DNA of 64,000 nt from contig JBBJNV010000005.1 of the NCBI GenBank assembly GCA_037721215.1, positions 1 to 64,000 of the forward strand, given 5' to 3'. The notes below the pieces were generated by a model. That model was not told where the DNA came from. It saw only the letters and a program-made list of their open reading frames with translations, and did no database searches. Positions within the stretch are counted from its first letter, which is position 1; each line of letters begins with the position of its first letter. Position numbers and translations under genes: made by a program. Shown piece after piece: positions 1 through 8,795 of the stretch. Source of the DNA: Gemmatimonadaceae bacterium. Lineage in GTDB: Bacteria; Gemmatimonadota; Gemmatimonadetes; Gemmatimonadales; Gemmatimonadaceae.

Positions 1-130
1 GCGCACGTAGCCGCACGGCCGCCAGCGGGCCGGCCGTCAGCGGACGGCGTGTCCTGAGCCTGGCTCTTGGCCCATACCTGACCCACTGCCCAGCCTCGGG
101 GTAGTGGTACAGTTTGCATTTAAAGCGAAT

Positions 131-235
131 TGGCCGCCGGGGAGTCGAACCCCGTCCGAGCGCCGATGCCCTTGTCTGTTCGCGGGAGTCGAACCCGCCT
201 GCATAGGTATCCCAGAGTTAACCACCACGCGACCA
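131..235 (-). ncRNA. tRNA-like RNA candidate, identity unresolved
   Basis: On the minus strand a 7-nt segment at the 5' end (TGGTCGC, 235-229) pairs with GCGGCCA (137-131), giving a complete 7-bp acceptor stem with one G-U pair. It is preceded directly by a perfect T-arm (138-154: 5-bp stem CGGGG/CCCCG, loop TTCGACT). This is canonical tRNA 3' geometry. The span is 105 nt, too long for a normal tRNA, and I could not place a D-arm or an anticodon arm. A second hairpin (182-198) repeats the TTCGACT loop on a GCGGG/CCCGC stem. It could be a decayed or scrambled tRNA pair, or a tRNA with an insertion. No tmRNA tag sequence was recognised. Confidence 0.4.
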
Positions 236-269
236 CATTAAAGTTAATTGCTCAGTCATCAGTGGCCCT

Positions 270-1604
270 CTAATCCAGGTGCCCGGAAGCTTCATATTGA
301 TTCAGGTCCTCCCCGCCTTCCGTAGCCTGCGCAATCGGTAGCATGAGCGTAAAAGTCGCACCCTTGCCCGGCGCGCTTTCCACCACGATGCCCCCGCCCA
401 TCCTCTCCGCAAGGTCGCGGCTGATCGCCAACCCGAGACCGACGCCCGGCTGCTCAGCATCCATCCGCCGCTCGAGCTGCACGAAAGGCTCGAAGATCGA
501 TGACAGCTTGTCCGCAGGTATGCCCTGGCCCGTATCGCTTACCTGGATCCGCGCCGTCGCGCCGTCGCTCGACGAACACAGTTCCACTCTGCCGCCGGCA
601 GGCGTGAATTTCACCGCGTTCGTCAGCAGATTCAGGACTATCTGGACCATTTTGTCCCGGTCAGTTCGCACCTGAACACCCGCTGCAGCGGGAGAGAATT
701 TGTAGCTGACACCGCGGCTGGCCGCCTGCGGTTCGATAAGCGAGCCAATACTGCCGAGTTCGGCATCCAGGTCGATGTCAGCGAGATCGAGCTCGATCTT
801 GCCGGCCTCTACCTTGGCATAATTAAGGACGTCCGATATGAGCGTCGAAAGATGTTCCTGGCTCCGCTTGATGCGGGCGAGGTAATCCATCTGCAGTTCT
901 GACATCTCGCCACCGATCCCCATTTCCAGAAGCGACGCGTAACCACCGATCGCATTGAGGGGCGTTCGCAGCTCGTGGCTCATAGTGGCCAGGAACTCTG
1001 ATTTGGCCCGGTTGGCATCCTCTGCCCGCTGCCGGTCCAACTGGGCCTCCGCTGACGACAACTCGAGCGCAGCGTTTGTCTCTATCAGGTTTTGATTGGC
1101 GACCTCGATCGCTTCCTGCGAGCGGGTCAACTCCTCCGAAGCGGCACGCAGCTCCTCGTCCTGAAGCTCGAGCGCCACTCGAGCCTGCCCGCTGCTCTGA
1201 AGAGCGGTACGAAGCTTGTCACGCGACGCACCGAGCCACTGAGTGAGCACTTCCGCTTTTGCACTTGCATCAGCCCCCGCTCCGGCCTGCGCGGCGGCCA
1301 CGCTGATCTGATGCTCGCCCATCACAAGCGCGCTGAACAGGGGAAGGATTCTGAGCGCCGTCGCCAGCAGCCGCTCATCCGGCAACCCTCCGATCAAGAC
1401 CATCGCTGCATCGCTTGAGATCCGAATCCCGGTTGCAGGAACCGAGATGCTCTCCTCCTGCGCCGGAAACAAGCCAGTGCACCGTCCCTCTTGCATGCAT
1501 CTGGCGAGAAAAGCCCGCCAGTCCGAGCCCCGGGCCAGCGTCCTCGGAAATCCAGGCGCCGGCAGGAGACTGCCAGTGTCCTTGTCCCGCACAAAAACCA
1601 GCAT
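270..1604 (-). CDS. sensor histidine kinase (HisKA + HATPase)
   Basis: Cytoplasmic histidine kinase, 444 residues from this ATG. An N-terminal GAF-like region (about 1-110) is followed by a coiled coil (about 143-200), then HisKA with the phospho-acceptor in MSHELRTP (His210) and an HATPase_c domain showing NAVKFTP (N box), DTGQGIP (G1) and GVGLGLAIS (G2). No transmembrane segment is apparent. It sits directly downstream of a FIST-domain gene, so FIST probably supplies sensory input; there is no response regulator in the window. The reading frame extends 35 codons upstream of this ATG with coding-like sequence (RLVELLGRLGEPSGRQEL) as far as the FIST stop codon, with only a CTG as a possible start. 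The true N-terminus is therefore probably upstream. Confidence 0.9.
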   Translation of the reverse strand: MLVFVRDKDTGSLLPAPGFPRTLARGSDWRAFLARCMQEGRCTGLFPAQEESISVPATGIRISSDAAMVLIGGLPDERLLATALRILPLFSALVMGEHQISVAAAQAGAGADASAKAEVLTQWLGASRDKLRTALQSSGQARVALELQDEELRAASEELTRSQEAIEVANQNLIETNAALELSSAEAQLDRQRAEDANRAKSEFLATMSHELRTPLNAIGGYASLLEMGIGGEMSELQMDYLARIKRSQEHLSTLISDVLNYAKVEAGKIELDLADIDLDAELGSIGSLIEPQAASRGVSYKFSPAAAGVQVRTDRDKMVQIVLNLLTNAVKFTPAGGRVELCSSSDGATARIQVSDTGQGIPADKLSSIFEPFVQLERRMDAEQPGVGLGLAISRDLAERMGGGIVVESAPGKGATFTLMLPIAQATEGGEDLNQYEASGHLD

Positions 1605-1709
1605 CGAGTCGGCACCCAGTTCGCGACCGATTTCTGTTGCGAGCTCCTGGCGGCCGGACGGCTCGCCAAGGCGACCCAGGAGCTCAACGAGCCGTGTGTC
1701 GGACAGAGT

Positions 1710-2951
1710 TTATTCGGGGAAAACGCAGACGACTGCGGTACAATTGTGGAACCCGCTGAACTGATCATCGCTCCGCGCGATCTGGCCGTGCGTGTTGCAC
1801 CCTGCGTATGCTGCACTCCCGAGCTCAGTCTGCAATGCACCAAGCTCGAGATTGAAATCGTCGCCCATCCGCAGCCGAGTGGCCACACAGTCGAAGAACA
1901 ACGCTACCTGAGGTTTGTTCTCGCCAAGCTGGGCGAGCGCGGATTTGGTCGCGGTCCCCGCGGCCTCCACCGCCGATGCAACAGTAGCCCTCATGATGCT
2001 GGCCGTAAGTCCTTCTGGCACCTCGGCGGCGAATAGCAGGGAGCCATCTTCGCCAATAGAGAGCGGAACTCTGAGTTTGAAGCCGTGAGACGTCTGAATG
2101 CCGAGAACGTTGTGAAGAAAGAACGGGAGCGGATCCGCCCGGTTGAAAGTCTGACCGCTGGCAGCGGCGTGTGACTCGTAAGCCTCGATCGCCGGCGCGC
2201 CGTCGAGGCTCGTTACGCGCATCCCGGCGGCTTCGGTAACACGCATTGGCAATGTTGCCGGCAGCCAGCCATGCTCTACGCCAAGGCCGAGCGGTTTGTG
2301 CGAAAGGATCTCGAGACCTACCGCCGCGTTGCTCAGCACGTTATTCCCGGCGAATACTTCGGTGCGCAGGAATCTCGCGTTATCACCCGCGCCGCCGCCG
2401 AAGAACTGATAGGTGCCACCCGTCTGAACGGTCAGCTCGTCAACAAGCCGGTCAGCGAAGCCGGCCAGCGCATCCGTAAGCACCAGTGCACTCCGATATC
2501 GAAACTCCGGCAGGTCCTCACCCTTGAACGCCGAAAGAAATTCGGTCGCGGCATGCACGGGGTCATCGCCAACTCCCATTCCCACGGCACTCGAGAAGCG
2601 CATCTCGGGGGACCGAAAGGCAATTGCGCAGCTGAGTCCCGGGCCCGCAATGCCGGCAGCGAAACCTCCTGCCGACGAACAACCGACCATCTCGGCAGGG
2701 TCGCATGCAGCATTCAGAGCGTCGACCAGCGTCTGGAGGCGGTTATCTGGCGCGGAGAACAGGATAACGGCGTCCGGTGATTCGTTCCCAAGTGCCCGGC
2801 GGATCTGGTCTCCCATCTCGCGGCCGGCGGCTGCGTCGCGGAGGCTCGAGTAAACGACTGCTGACCTGCCCATGTTTCGTCCCGGCAAAAATAACGCGCC
2901 GGCCAGGATCTCTGGCGGGCAGCGTTCGATATCCGACAGTGGATGGTGCAC
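1710..2951 (-). CDS. FIST N/C domain sensory protein
   Basis: A 413-residue protein matching the FIST family (F-box and intracellular signal transduction; FIST_N then FIST_C), a proposed small-ligand sensor normally found with kinases or cyclases. Recognisable parts are the N-terminal AVVYSSLRDA segment, MVGCSSAGGF, and the C-terminal AYAGCNTHGQ segment. The annotated start is GTG; an ATG at 2873 (MGRSAVVY) is an equally good start because the domain begins just after it. It lies 15 bp downstream of the biotin carrier gene, and its TAA is in frame with the following kinase, so the two may form one signalling unit. Confidence 0.85.
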   Translation of the reverse strand: MHHPLSDIERCPPEILAGALFLPGRNMGRSAVVYSSLRDAAAGREMGDQIRRALGNESPDAVILFSAPDNRLQTLVDALNAACDPAEMVGCSSAGGFAAGIAGPGLSCAIAFRSPEMRFSSAVGMGVGDDPVHAATEFLSAFKGEDLPEFRYRSALVLTDALAGFADRLVDELTVQTGGTYQFFGGGAGDNARFLRTEVFAGNNVLSNAAVGLEILSHKPLGLGVEHGWLPATLPMRVTEAAGMRVTSLDGAPAIEAYESHAAASGQTFNRADPLPFFLHNVLGIQTSHGFKLRVPLSIGEDGSLLFAAEVPEGLTASIMRATVASAVEAAGTATKSALAQLGENKPQVALFFDCVATRLRMGDDFNLELGALQTELGSAAYAGCNTHGQIARSDDQFSGFHNCTAVVCVFPE

Positions 2952-2966
2952 AAGCTGTACCGAACA

Positions 2967-3494
2967 CTACTCAGAAGTGTGTGTGGCGGCAGAGTCCGTG
3001 ATCACGACCAGAATCGTCCCTTTTTCGACAGCTTCGCCAACAACCGCGTGGACGTTGCGGACGATACCGGTAGAAGGGGAGCGCAATTCATTCTCCATCT
3101 TCATTGCCTCCATCACGACCAGACCCTGACCCGCAGTTACGCTGTCGCCCGGCGCAACGTTCACCCGAACGATCAAACCCGGCATCGGAGCGATGACCGG
3201 AGCGGGCCCGCTGGGTTTCGCAGCAGCAGCGCTGATATCCCGAATCGCCCGGGTGCGTTCGTCCAATGCTTCTGCCTCGAACCTGTAGCCGTCGACCCAG
3301 ATTGTATATGCTCCGCGGCCTCGCCCGCGTCTGGCAATTACCCGGTGCACCACGCTGCCGATAGTAACCTGGCTTACCGGAGTATTGCCGATATCGGCCA
3401 CGTGCGCCGCTGCCGCTTCCTCACCGATGCGCGCGAAGCCTCCGTCGAGATGCACCTCATGACGTTCGCCGTTAAGCTCGACGATGTATTTCAT
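2967..3494 (-). CDS. biotin carboxyl carrier protein of acyl-CoA carboxylase
   Basis: 175 residues with a C-terminal biotinyl domain. The biotin-accepting lysine is Lys132 in EAMKMEN, preceded by a proline/alanine-rich linker (about 88-102). The N-terminal about 85 residues resemble the BT-like region that joins carrier and carboxylase in propionyl-CoA carboxylase alpha chains. Here carrier and biotin carboxylase are separate genes, with an RNA methyltransferase gene between them. It carries CO2 from the biotin carboxylase (4782-6320) to the carboxyltransferase (6372-7922). Confidence 0.9.
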   Translation of the reverse strand: MKYIVELNGERHEVHLDGGFARIGEEAAAAHVADIGNTPVSQVTIGSVVHRVIARRGRGRGAYTIWVDGYRFEAEALDERTRAIRDISAAAAKPSGPAPVIAPMPGLIVRVNVAPGDSVTAGQGLVVMEAMKMENELRSPSTGIVRNVHAVVGEAVEKGTILVVITDSAATHTSE

Positions 3495-3537
3495 TCAGCC
3501 GCGGAGATTCGGCTGCGACGAACTGCCGGAGAATAAA

Positions 3538-4782
3538 TCACTGACGCACTGGAATCAGCTCGCAGACAGTCTCAACGTGCGCCGTCTGAGGGAACATGTC
3601 GAATGCGAGAATCGACGCAATGCGGTAGGACTGCATTCGCGAGATATCACGAGCGAGCGTGGCAGGATTGCAACTGACGTAAACGACCACTGACGGTTTG
3701 TCGATTGCCGATTCGAGCGTCTCGGTAACTTTTGCATCTGCGCCAGCCCGAGGCGGATTCAGAACCACCGCGTCGGCGGGAAGCGCAGCAGGGAGCGCGT
3801 CTTCGACTCGCGCCCGCAACGAGCGCGAACCTTCCGGCAGACGTAACGCACACCATCGCGCAGCCTCATTGTCGAGCTCGATAGCCGTTACCCTCGCACC
3901 AGTCCTGGCAAACGCAACGGCGGTATCTCCGGCACCCGAGTATGCATCGACAATTGTCTGCGGCGAATGAGCGGCGACGATGGCAAGGACATGTGCCCTG
4001 AGGTCGGCTGCAACGGCCGGATTCACCTGCGAAAATGATGCTGCTGGCGGCTGAAGCGTTCTGGCCGGCCGTCTGTCGCCCACCAGTCGGCGAATGCCGT
4101 CGTCATTTTCCCACCACATCGCCGCCAGCGCCGGCACCGTATCGAACAGCCCGCTGGCACCCGGCCATCGCGTCGCGCCGGTCATTACGAAGATCGGCCC
4201 GTCTTTCGTCATTGTGACACTGCCGCGAAGAGACTGCGCATTTGGGAAGAAACTGGATCGGTCCAGAATTGCCTGCCACGTTGTAACCACTCGCCGGTCG
4301 GTGATCGGGCAGTCGGCAAGAGCGAAGATTCGCGAGGGATCATCATAATGATGAAGGCCCGCGCGCCAGGCTCCGTCCGGCTGGTGTTCCAGGGCGAGCG
4401 TCAGCTTGATGCGATAGCGCCATTCGGCAGGGCTCGGTCTGATTTCCGGAAGCGCAATCTCCCGCTTGCCAATTCGCAGGATTGCATCGCGAATTATCCG
4501 CTGCTTTGCGCGAAGCTGCGCCGCGTAATTGAGATGCTGAATCTGACAGCCGCCGCACCTGTCGCGCGTATAGTGAGGACATGGAGGGTCGATGCGTTGC
4601 TCTGACTCGCGGGCGATAGTTCGCAGCGCGCCCCTTGCAAAACTTCCCTTCCCGCTGATGCGCGCCGTCACCAGCTCGCCGGGCGCAGTGCGCGGCACAA
4701 AGACCACCAGTCCATTGTTACGGCCTACTCCATCACCGCCCGCTGCGATGGAGTCGATCTCCAGCGAGACCATCTGCGCCAT
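3538..4782 (-). CDS. 23S rRNA (uracil-5-)-methyltransferase, TrmA/RlmD family
   Basis: SAM-dependent RNA m5U methyltransferase. An N-terminal TRAM-like segment (SLEIDSIAAGGDGVGR) is followed by the Fe-S cysteine cluster CPHYTRDRCGGCQIQH, a SAM site around VDAYSGAGDTAVAFA, the motif VVLNPPRAGA, and the catalytic cysteine in VVYVSCNPATLARD. The start chosen is the ATG at 4782 (MAQMVSLE), which overlaps the TGA of the biotin carboxylase gene (TGATG) and follows a GGAGG; a longer frame reaches 4818. The family is certain, but whether the target is 23S U1939, U747 or a tRNA cannot be told from sequence. It is an unusual guest inside a carboxylase operon. Confidence 0.88.
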   Translation of the reverse strand: MAQMVSLEIDSIAAGGDGVGRNNGLVVFVPRTAPGELVTARISGKGSFARGALRTIARESEQRIDPPCPHYTRDRCGGCQIQHLNYAAQLRAKQRIIRDAILRIGKREIALPEIRPSPAEWRYRIKLTLALEHQPDGAWRAGLHHYDDPSRIFALADCPITDRRVVTTWQAILDRSSFFPNAQSLRGSVTMTKDGPIFVMTGATRWPGASGLFDTVPALAAMWWENDDGIRRLVGDRRPARTLQPPAASFSQVNPAVAADLRAHVLAIVAAHSPQTIVDAYSGAGDTAVAFARTGARVTAIELDNEAARWCALRLPEGSRSLRARVEDALPAALPADAVVLNPPRAGADAKVTETLESAIDKPSVVVYVSCNPATLARDISRMQSYRIASILAFDMFPQTAHVETVCELIPVRQ

Positions 4783-6320
4783 CAGCGAAGCCCCTCCAGG
4801 CGTCCGGCGCGCATCCATCCATCATTATTCGCGAGATGACCGTCAGCGCGCGCAGCCGACGGATCGGGCATCGCCCCGCCGTTCGGTAGCGGGCCGCCGC
4901 CTCTGTCACGCTCGGCGAACAGAGCGGCGGCGATCGCAGCGGAGCGTACCGATCGCGCGGGTGGGAGGGCTCCCGTCATCTGCGGCAGTCGTCTCTCCAG
5001 CCACTGGATGTCGATGTCGCCACGCCGGAATTCCTCATCTTCCATCAGCCTGAGATGAAAATCCCTCGATGTCTCGACACCGTCGATGGTGAGCTCGAGG
5101 AGTGCGCGGTGCATTCTTCCGATGGCGAGCTCGCGCGTCTCGGCCCAGACTATGAGCTTGGCCAGCATCGGATCGTAGTTGAGCCCGACGACGCTACCAG
5201 TCTCGATGCCGCTGTCCCACCGAACACCCGGACCTCCCGGAACATGCAGATAATCGATCCGGCCCGTCGATGGCAGGAACCCGTTGGCGGTGTCCTCGCT
5301 GGTAATGCGGCACTCGATGGCCCAGCCGCGCGGAGTCAGATCAGCCTGCGCGAACGGCAGTATCTCTCCGGCCGCTATGCGCAATTGCCACTGTACCAGG
5401 TCGATGCCGGTGACGAGCTCGGTAACGGGGTGTTCCACCTGCAGGCGGGTATTCATCTCGAGGAAGTAGAATTTGCCGTCCCGGTCGAGTAAAAATTCGC
5501 AGGTGCCGGCGTTCACATACCCAGCCGCCCGCGCCATGCGCACCGCCGTTTCGCCCATTTCGCGTCGCAGATCCCCCGACACTGCCACGCTCGGCGCTTC
5601 TTCGAGCATTTTCTGATGTCGCCGCTGTACCGAGCACTCCCGCTCGCCCAAAGAGAGTACGTTGCCGTGCATATCGGCCAGCACCTGGATCTCGACGTGC
5701 CGGGGCCCGTCGATGTATTTCTCGACGTAAACGGCGTCATCGCCGAACGCATTCTTCGCCTCTCGCCGCGCGGATTCGAGAGCCGCTTCCATTCCCGACT
5801 CTTCAGTCACGACGCGCATGCCTTTGCCCCCTCCCCCAGCCGCCGCCTTGAGTAGCACAGGGTAACCGAACTGCGAAGCAATCCTGCAGGCTGCATCGGC
5901 ATCCCGCAGCGCTTCAGTCGTTCCGGGCACAACAGGCACGCCGCTGGCAACCGCCAGCGTCCGTGCGGCGGTCTTGCTTCCCATCGCGGCGATGGCTTCA
6001 GCGGGCGGCCCTACAAATGAGAGCCCAGCGGCACGAACGCTTCGCGCAAACCATTCACGTTCCGACAGAAAGCCGTATCCGGGATGAATCGCCTCAGCGC
6101 CGCGATCCAGAGCCACTTCCACGATCCGATCTCCACGCAGATAGCTCTCGGTGGATGGCGCGGGCCCGACGTTCACCGCTTCGTCCGCTTCCCGGACATG
6201 GGGAGACGCAGCATCGGCGTCACTGAACACCGCGACACTTTTGACGCCCATCTCCCGACAGGCGCGGATGATACGGAGCGCAATCTCGCCACGATTTGCG
6301 ATCAGTACCTTATTGAACAT
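4782..6320 (-). CDS. biotin carboxylase subunit of acyl-CoA carboxylase
   Basis: ATP-dependent carboxylation of carrier-bound biotin. 512 residues. The start MFNKVLIANRGEIALRI is diagnostic; the ATP-grasp glycine loop (KAAAGGGGKGM), the ECSVQRRHQK block and the active-site EMNTRLQVEHPVTE are intact. The roughly 60-residue C-terminal tail after the RRGDIDIQWLERR region is low in similarity to AccC and more like the alpha chains of propionyl- or methylcrotonyl-CoA carboxylase, but without a fused biotinyl domain. It begins 52 bp after the carboxyltransferase gene. Confidence 0.93.
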   Translation of the reverse strand: MFNKVLIANRGEIALRIIRACREMGVKSVAVFSDADAASPHVREADEAVNVGPAPSTESYLRGDRIVEVALDRGAEAIHPGYGFLSEREWFARSVRAAGLSFVGPPAEAIAAMGSKTAARTLAVASGVPVVPGTTEALRDADAACRIASQFGYPVLLKAAAGGGGKGMRVVTEESGMEAALESARREAKNAFGDDAVYVEKYIDGPRHVEIQVLADMHGNVLSLGERECSVQRRHQKMLEEAPSVAVSGDLRREMGETAVRMARAAGYVNAGTCEFLLDRDGKFYFLEMNTRLQVEHPVTELVTGIDLVQWQLRIAAGEILPFAQADLTPRGWAIECRITSEDTANGFLPSTGRIDYLHVPGGPGVRWDSGIETGSVVGLNYDPMLAKLIVWAETRELAIGRMHRALLELTIDGVETSRDFHLRLMEDEEFRRGDIDIQWLERRLPQMTGALPPARSVRSAAIAAALFAERDRGGGPLPNGGAMPDPSAARADGHLANNDGWMRAGRLEGLR

Positions 6321-6371
6321 CGGCTATGAAGAAGAGGCGGCAAGCAGCAGACAAATGCGGGCCGGCGGTTA

Positions 6372-7922
6372 TCACAGCGGAATGTTGCCGTGCTTCTTCG
6401 GCGGGTTCCTGTCACGCTTGCCGCGCAACGTGTCCAACGCTTCGATGAGACGGGGACGGGTGTCGCGCGGATCGATGATGTCGTCGAGATACCCGCGGCC
6501 TGCCGCAATGTAGGGATGAGCGAATTTCGCGCGATAATCCTCTATTTTCTCGTCCGTGGCCTTCGCCGGATCGACGCTCTCAGCAATTTCTTTTCGGAAC
6601 AGAACCTCGACCGCACCCTTTGGACCCATAACCGCAATCTCGGCGGTCGGCCAGGCAACATTGAAATCGCCGCGGATGTGCTTGGAACTCATCACATCGT
6701 ATGCACCTCCATACGCTTTCCGGGTGATCACCGTCAGCTTCGGAACGGTGGCCTCGCAATACGCGTAGAGAAGCTTCGCGCCATGCTTGATGATTCCGCC
6801 GTGCTCCTGCGCAACGCCCGGTAGAAAGCCAGGCACGTCTTCAAAAGTCACGACGGGGACATTGAACGCATCACAGAAGCGGATAAACCGCGCTGCCTTG
6901 AGTGAAGCGTTGATGTCCAGAACACCCGCAAGGACTGCCGGCTGGTTGGCGACGATGCCGGCACTGAATCCACCAATGTGCGAAAAGCCACAGATAATGT
7001 TGTTGGCATAATCGGGCTGTATCTCGAAAAACTCGCCATCGTCAACGATTCGGCTGATGACGTCGTGCATATCGTACGGCTTGTTCGGATTGTCGGGCAC
7101 AATCTCGAGAAGCTCCTCGTCGCGCCGATTGCGTGGATCCGCGCTCGTCCCGCGCGGTGGATCGTCGACATTGTTCGAGGGAATGAAGCGAAAGAGATCA
7201 CGGATTGCCTGAAGGCAGGCGGGTTCCGAGTCGTAGGCGACGTGGGCAACTCCCGAGATTTCCGAATGTGTGCTGGCGCCTCCCAGCTTTTCCATTGTTA
7301 CGTCTTCGTGCGTCACCGTCTTCACGACGTTTGGCCCGGTGACGAACATGTAGGAGCTGCCACGGACCATGAACGTGAAGTCCGTGATCGCCGGAGAATA
7401 GACTGCACCTCCGGCGCACGGTCCGAGAATCGCCGAGATCTGAGGAACGACCCCTGAGGCAAGGGTGTTGCGCAGAAAAATCTCCGCGTAGCCCCCCAGC
7501 GAGACCACACCTTCCTGTATCCGTGCGCCACCCGAGTCATTCAGGCCGATCACGGGAGCACCGTTTCGCACCGCCAGATCCATGATCTTGCAGATTTTTT
7601 CGGCGAATGACTCGGAAAGCGACCCGCCGAAGACCGTGAAGTCCTGCGAGAATACATACACCAGCCGACCGTCGATCCGTCCATGACCGGTGATGACGCC
7701 GTCGCCAAAATACTTTTCATCTTCGAGGCCGAAGTCGTGCGAACGGTGCACCACAAAACGGTCGAGCTCGACAAAGCTGCCTTCATCGAGCAGCAGGTCC
7801 AGGCGCTCGCGAGCCGAGAGCTTGCCCTTTGCGTGCTGCGCCGACACCCGTTTCTCGCCGCCGCCCTTTTCCGACTCAGCGCGCCGTCTCTCGAGAAGCG
7901 CGAGCTTATCCCGCATCGTCAT
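6372..7922 (-). CDS. acyl-CoA carboxylase carboxyltransferase beta subunit (propionyl-CoA type)
   Basis: Carboxyltransferase of the PccB/AccD5 family, transferring the carboxyl group from biotin to propionyl-CoA or a related acyl-CoA. 516 residues, the usual length. Visible blocks: the N-terminal [32 protein letters not shown], the oxyanion-hole glycines of [14 protein letters not shown] and [17 protein letters not shown], and the C-terminal [15 protein letters not shown]. It is the promoter-proximal gene of the operon with the biotin carboxylase and carrier. Substrate choice (acetyl, propionyl) is inferred only. Confidence 0.93.
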   Translation of the reverse strand: MTMRDKLALLERRRAESEKGGGEKRVSAQHAKGKLSARERLDLLLDEGSFVELDRFVVHRSHDFGLEDEKYFGDGVITGHGRIDGRLVYVFSQDFTVFGGSLSESFAEKICKIMDLAVRNGAPVIGLNDSGGARIQEGVVSLGGYAEIFLRNTLASGVVPQISAILGPCAGGAVYSPAITDFTFMVRGSSYMFVTGPNVVKTVTHEDVTMEKLGGASTHSEISGVAHVAYDSEPACLQAIRDLFRFIPSNNVDDPPRGTSADPRNRRDEELLEIVPDNPNKPYDMHDVISRIVDDGEFFEIQPDYANNIICGFSHIGGFSAGIVANQPAVLAGVLDINASLKAARFIRFCDAFNVPVVTFEDVPGFLPGVAQEHGGIIKHGAKLLYAYCEATVPKLTVITRKAYGGAYDVMSSKHIRGDFNVAWPTAEIAVMGPKGAVEVLFRKEIAESVDPAKATDEKIEDYRAKFAHPYIAAGRGYLDDIIDPRDTRPRLIEALDTLRGKRDRNPPKKHGNIPL

Positions 7923-7945
7923 AGGCGCAAAAAGCTAACGCTGGC

Positions 7946-7968
7946 GGCGAGGGGGTACTACCCTCGCC
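7946..7968. promoter_or_regulatory. inverted repeat in the divergent region upstream of the carboxylase operon
   Basis: A perfect 8-bp inverted repeat (GGCGAGGG / CCCTCGCC) with a 7-nt loop lies 24 bp upstream of the carboxyltransferase start, in the gap between this minus-strand operon and the plus-strand YdeI-like gene. A weaker 6-bp repeat (CAGATG / CATCTG) follows at 7973-7995. It could be an operator or a leader hairpin. No -10/-35 pair is convincing here. Confidence 0.35.
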
Positions 7969-8045
7969 TCAACAGATGCATACGCGACTCATCTGCGTTG
8001 AAGGGCCATGACTCCAGATTCACAACCGACAACAGGTGATGATCC

Positions 8046-8642
8046 ATGCACGCCGTATCCGCTGGCAAGCCAGCGCTCGTAGAGGTCTACCCGCGCACGC
8101 GGACTACGTGGCGCCGGTGGCTTGCAAACAACCACAAGGATTGTTCCGGAGTCTGGCTGATCTACGACAAGGCCAGCACTGGCCAGCAGAAGCTTTCGTA
8201 TGGTGACGCCGTCGAAGAGGCGCTCTGTTTCGGATGGATCGATAGCACCGTTCGCGGTATCGACGCCGGCCGGTACATGCAGTATTTCGCACCACGAAAA
8301 CCGAGAAGCGTATGGTCGGGCCCCAACAAGGAAAGGGTTGCGCGGCTAATCGATCAGAAGCAGATGCGACCAGCCGGGTTCGCATCAATAGAAATCGCAA
8401 AACAGAACGGATCGTGGGAGACACTGGATTCTGTCGAGGCGATGGTGATTCCCGAAGCCCTTGCCGCCGCGCTGGCGGAGGTTCCGGTCGCTGAGGCAAA
8501 CTTTGCCGCATTCTCGCCATCGTCGCGAAAAGGATATCTTTACTGGATCAACGCCGCGAAATCAGCCGAGACACGAGCGAAACGCATCGCGGAAACAGTT
8601 GCCCTGTCGGCCGTCAACAGAAAATCCCGCCACCTGCCGTAG
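8046..8642 (+). CDS. YdeI/OmpD-associated family protein
   Basis: A 198-residue cytoplasmic protein of the YdeI/OmpD-associated (bacteriocin-protection) family. The hallmark segments are TWRRWLANNHKDCSGVWLIYDK near the N-terminus, YGDAVEEALCFGWIDS and FAPRKPRSVWSGPNKERV in the middle, and the C-terminal FSPSSRKGYLYWI...AKRIAETV. The biochemical role of the family is poorly defined. Divergent from the carboxylase operon; no signal peptide. Confidence 0.85.
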   Translation: MHAVSAGKPALVEVYPRTRTTWRRWLANNHKDCSGVWLIYDKASTGQQKLSYGDAVEEALCFGWIDSTVRGIDAGRYMQYFAPRKPRSVWSGPNKERVARLIDQKQMRPAGFASIEIAKQNGSWETLDSVEAMVIPEALAAALAEVPVAEANFAAFSPSSRKGYLYWINAAKSAETRAKRIAETVALSAVNRKSRHLP

Positions 8643-8795
8643 CGATGAGCGATCACCCCTGCATCCGCAGGGCCCCTCGCCTGTGCCAATGTGCCATAAT
8701 TTGCGGCCATAACCGGAACTAACGGAGCCACAGAGGGGTTCCATTACGAGCATCAGCATTCCTGGATGCGCACCCCCCGAACCGAGAGAAAATCA

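Noticed and set aside
131-235. tmRNA as an explanation for the tRNA-like RNA
   Set aside because: The acceptor does not begin with the usual GGGG/G-U pattern, no tag-peptide frame was found, and the RNA is too short.
1394-1888. 164-codon minus-strand frame between kinase and FIST genes
   Set aside because: It overlaps both genes in another frame, and the FIST and kinase frames carry clear domain signatures.
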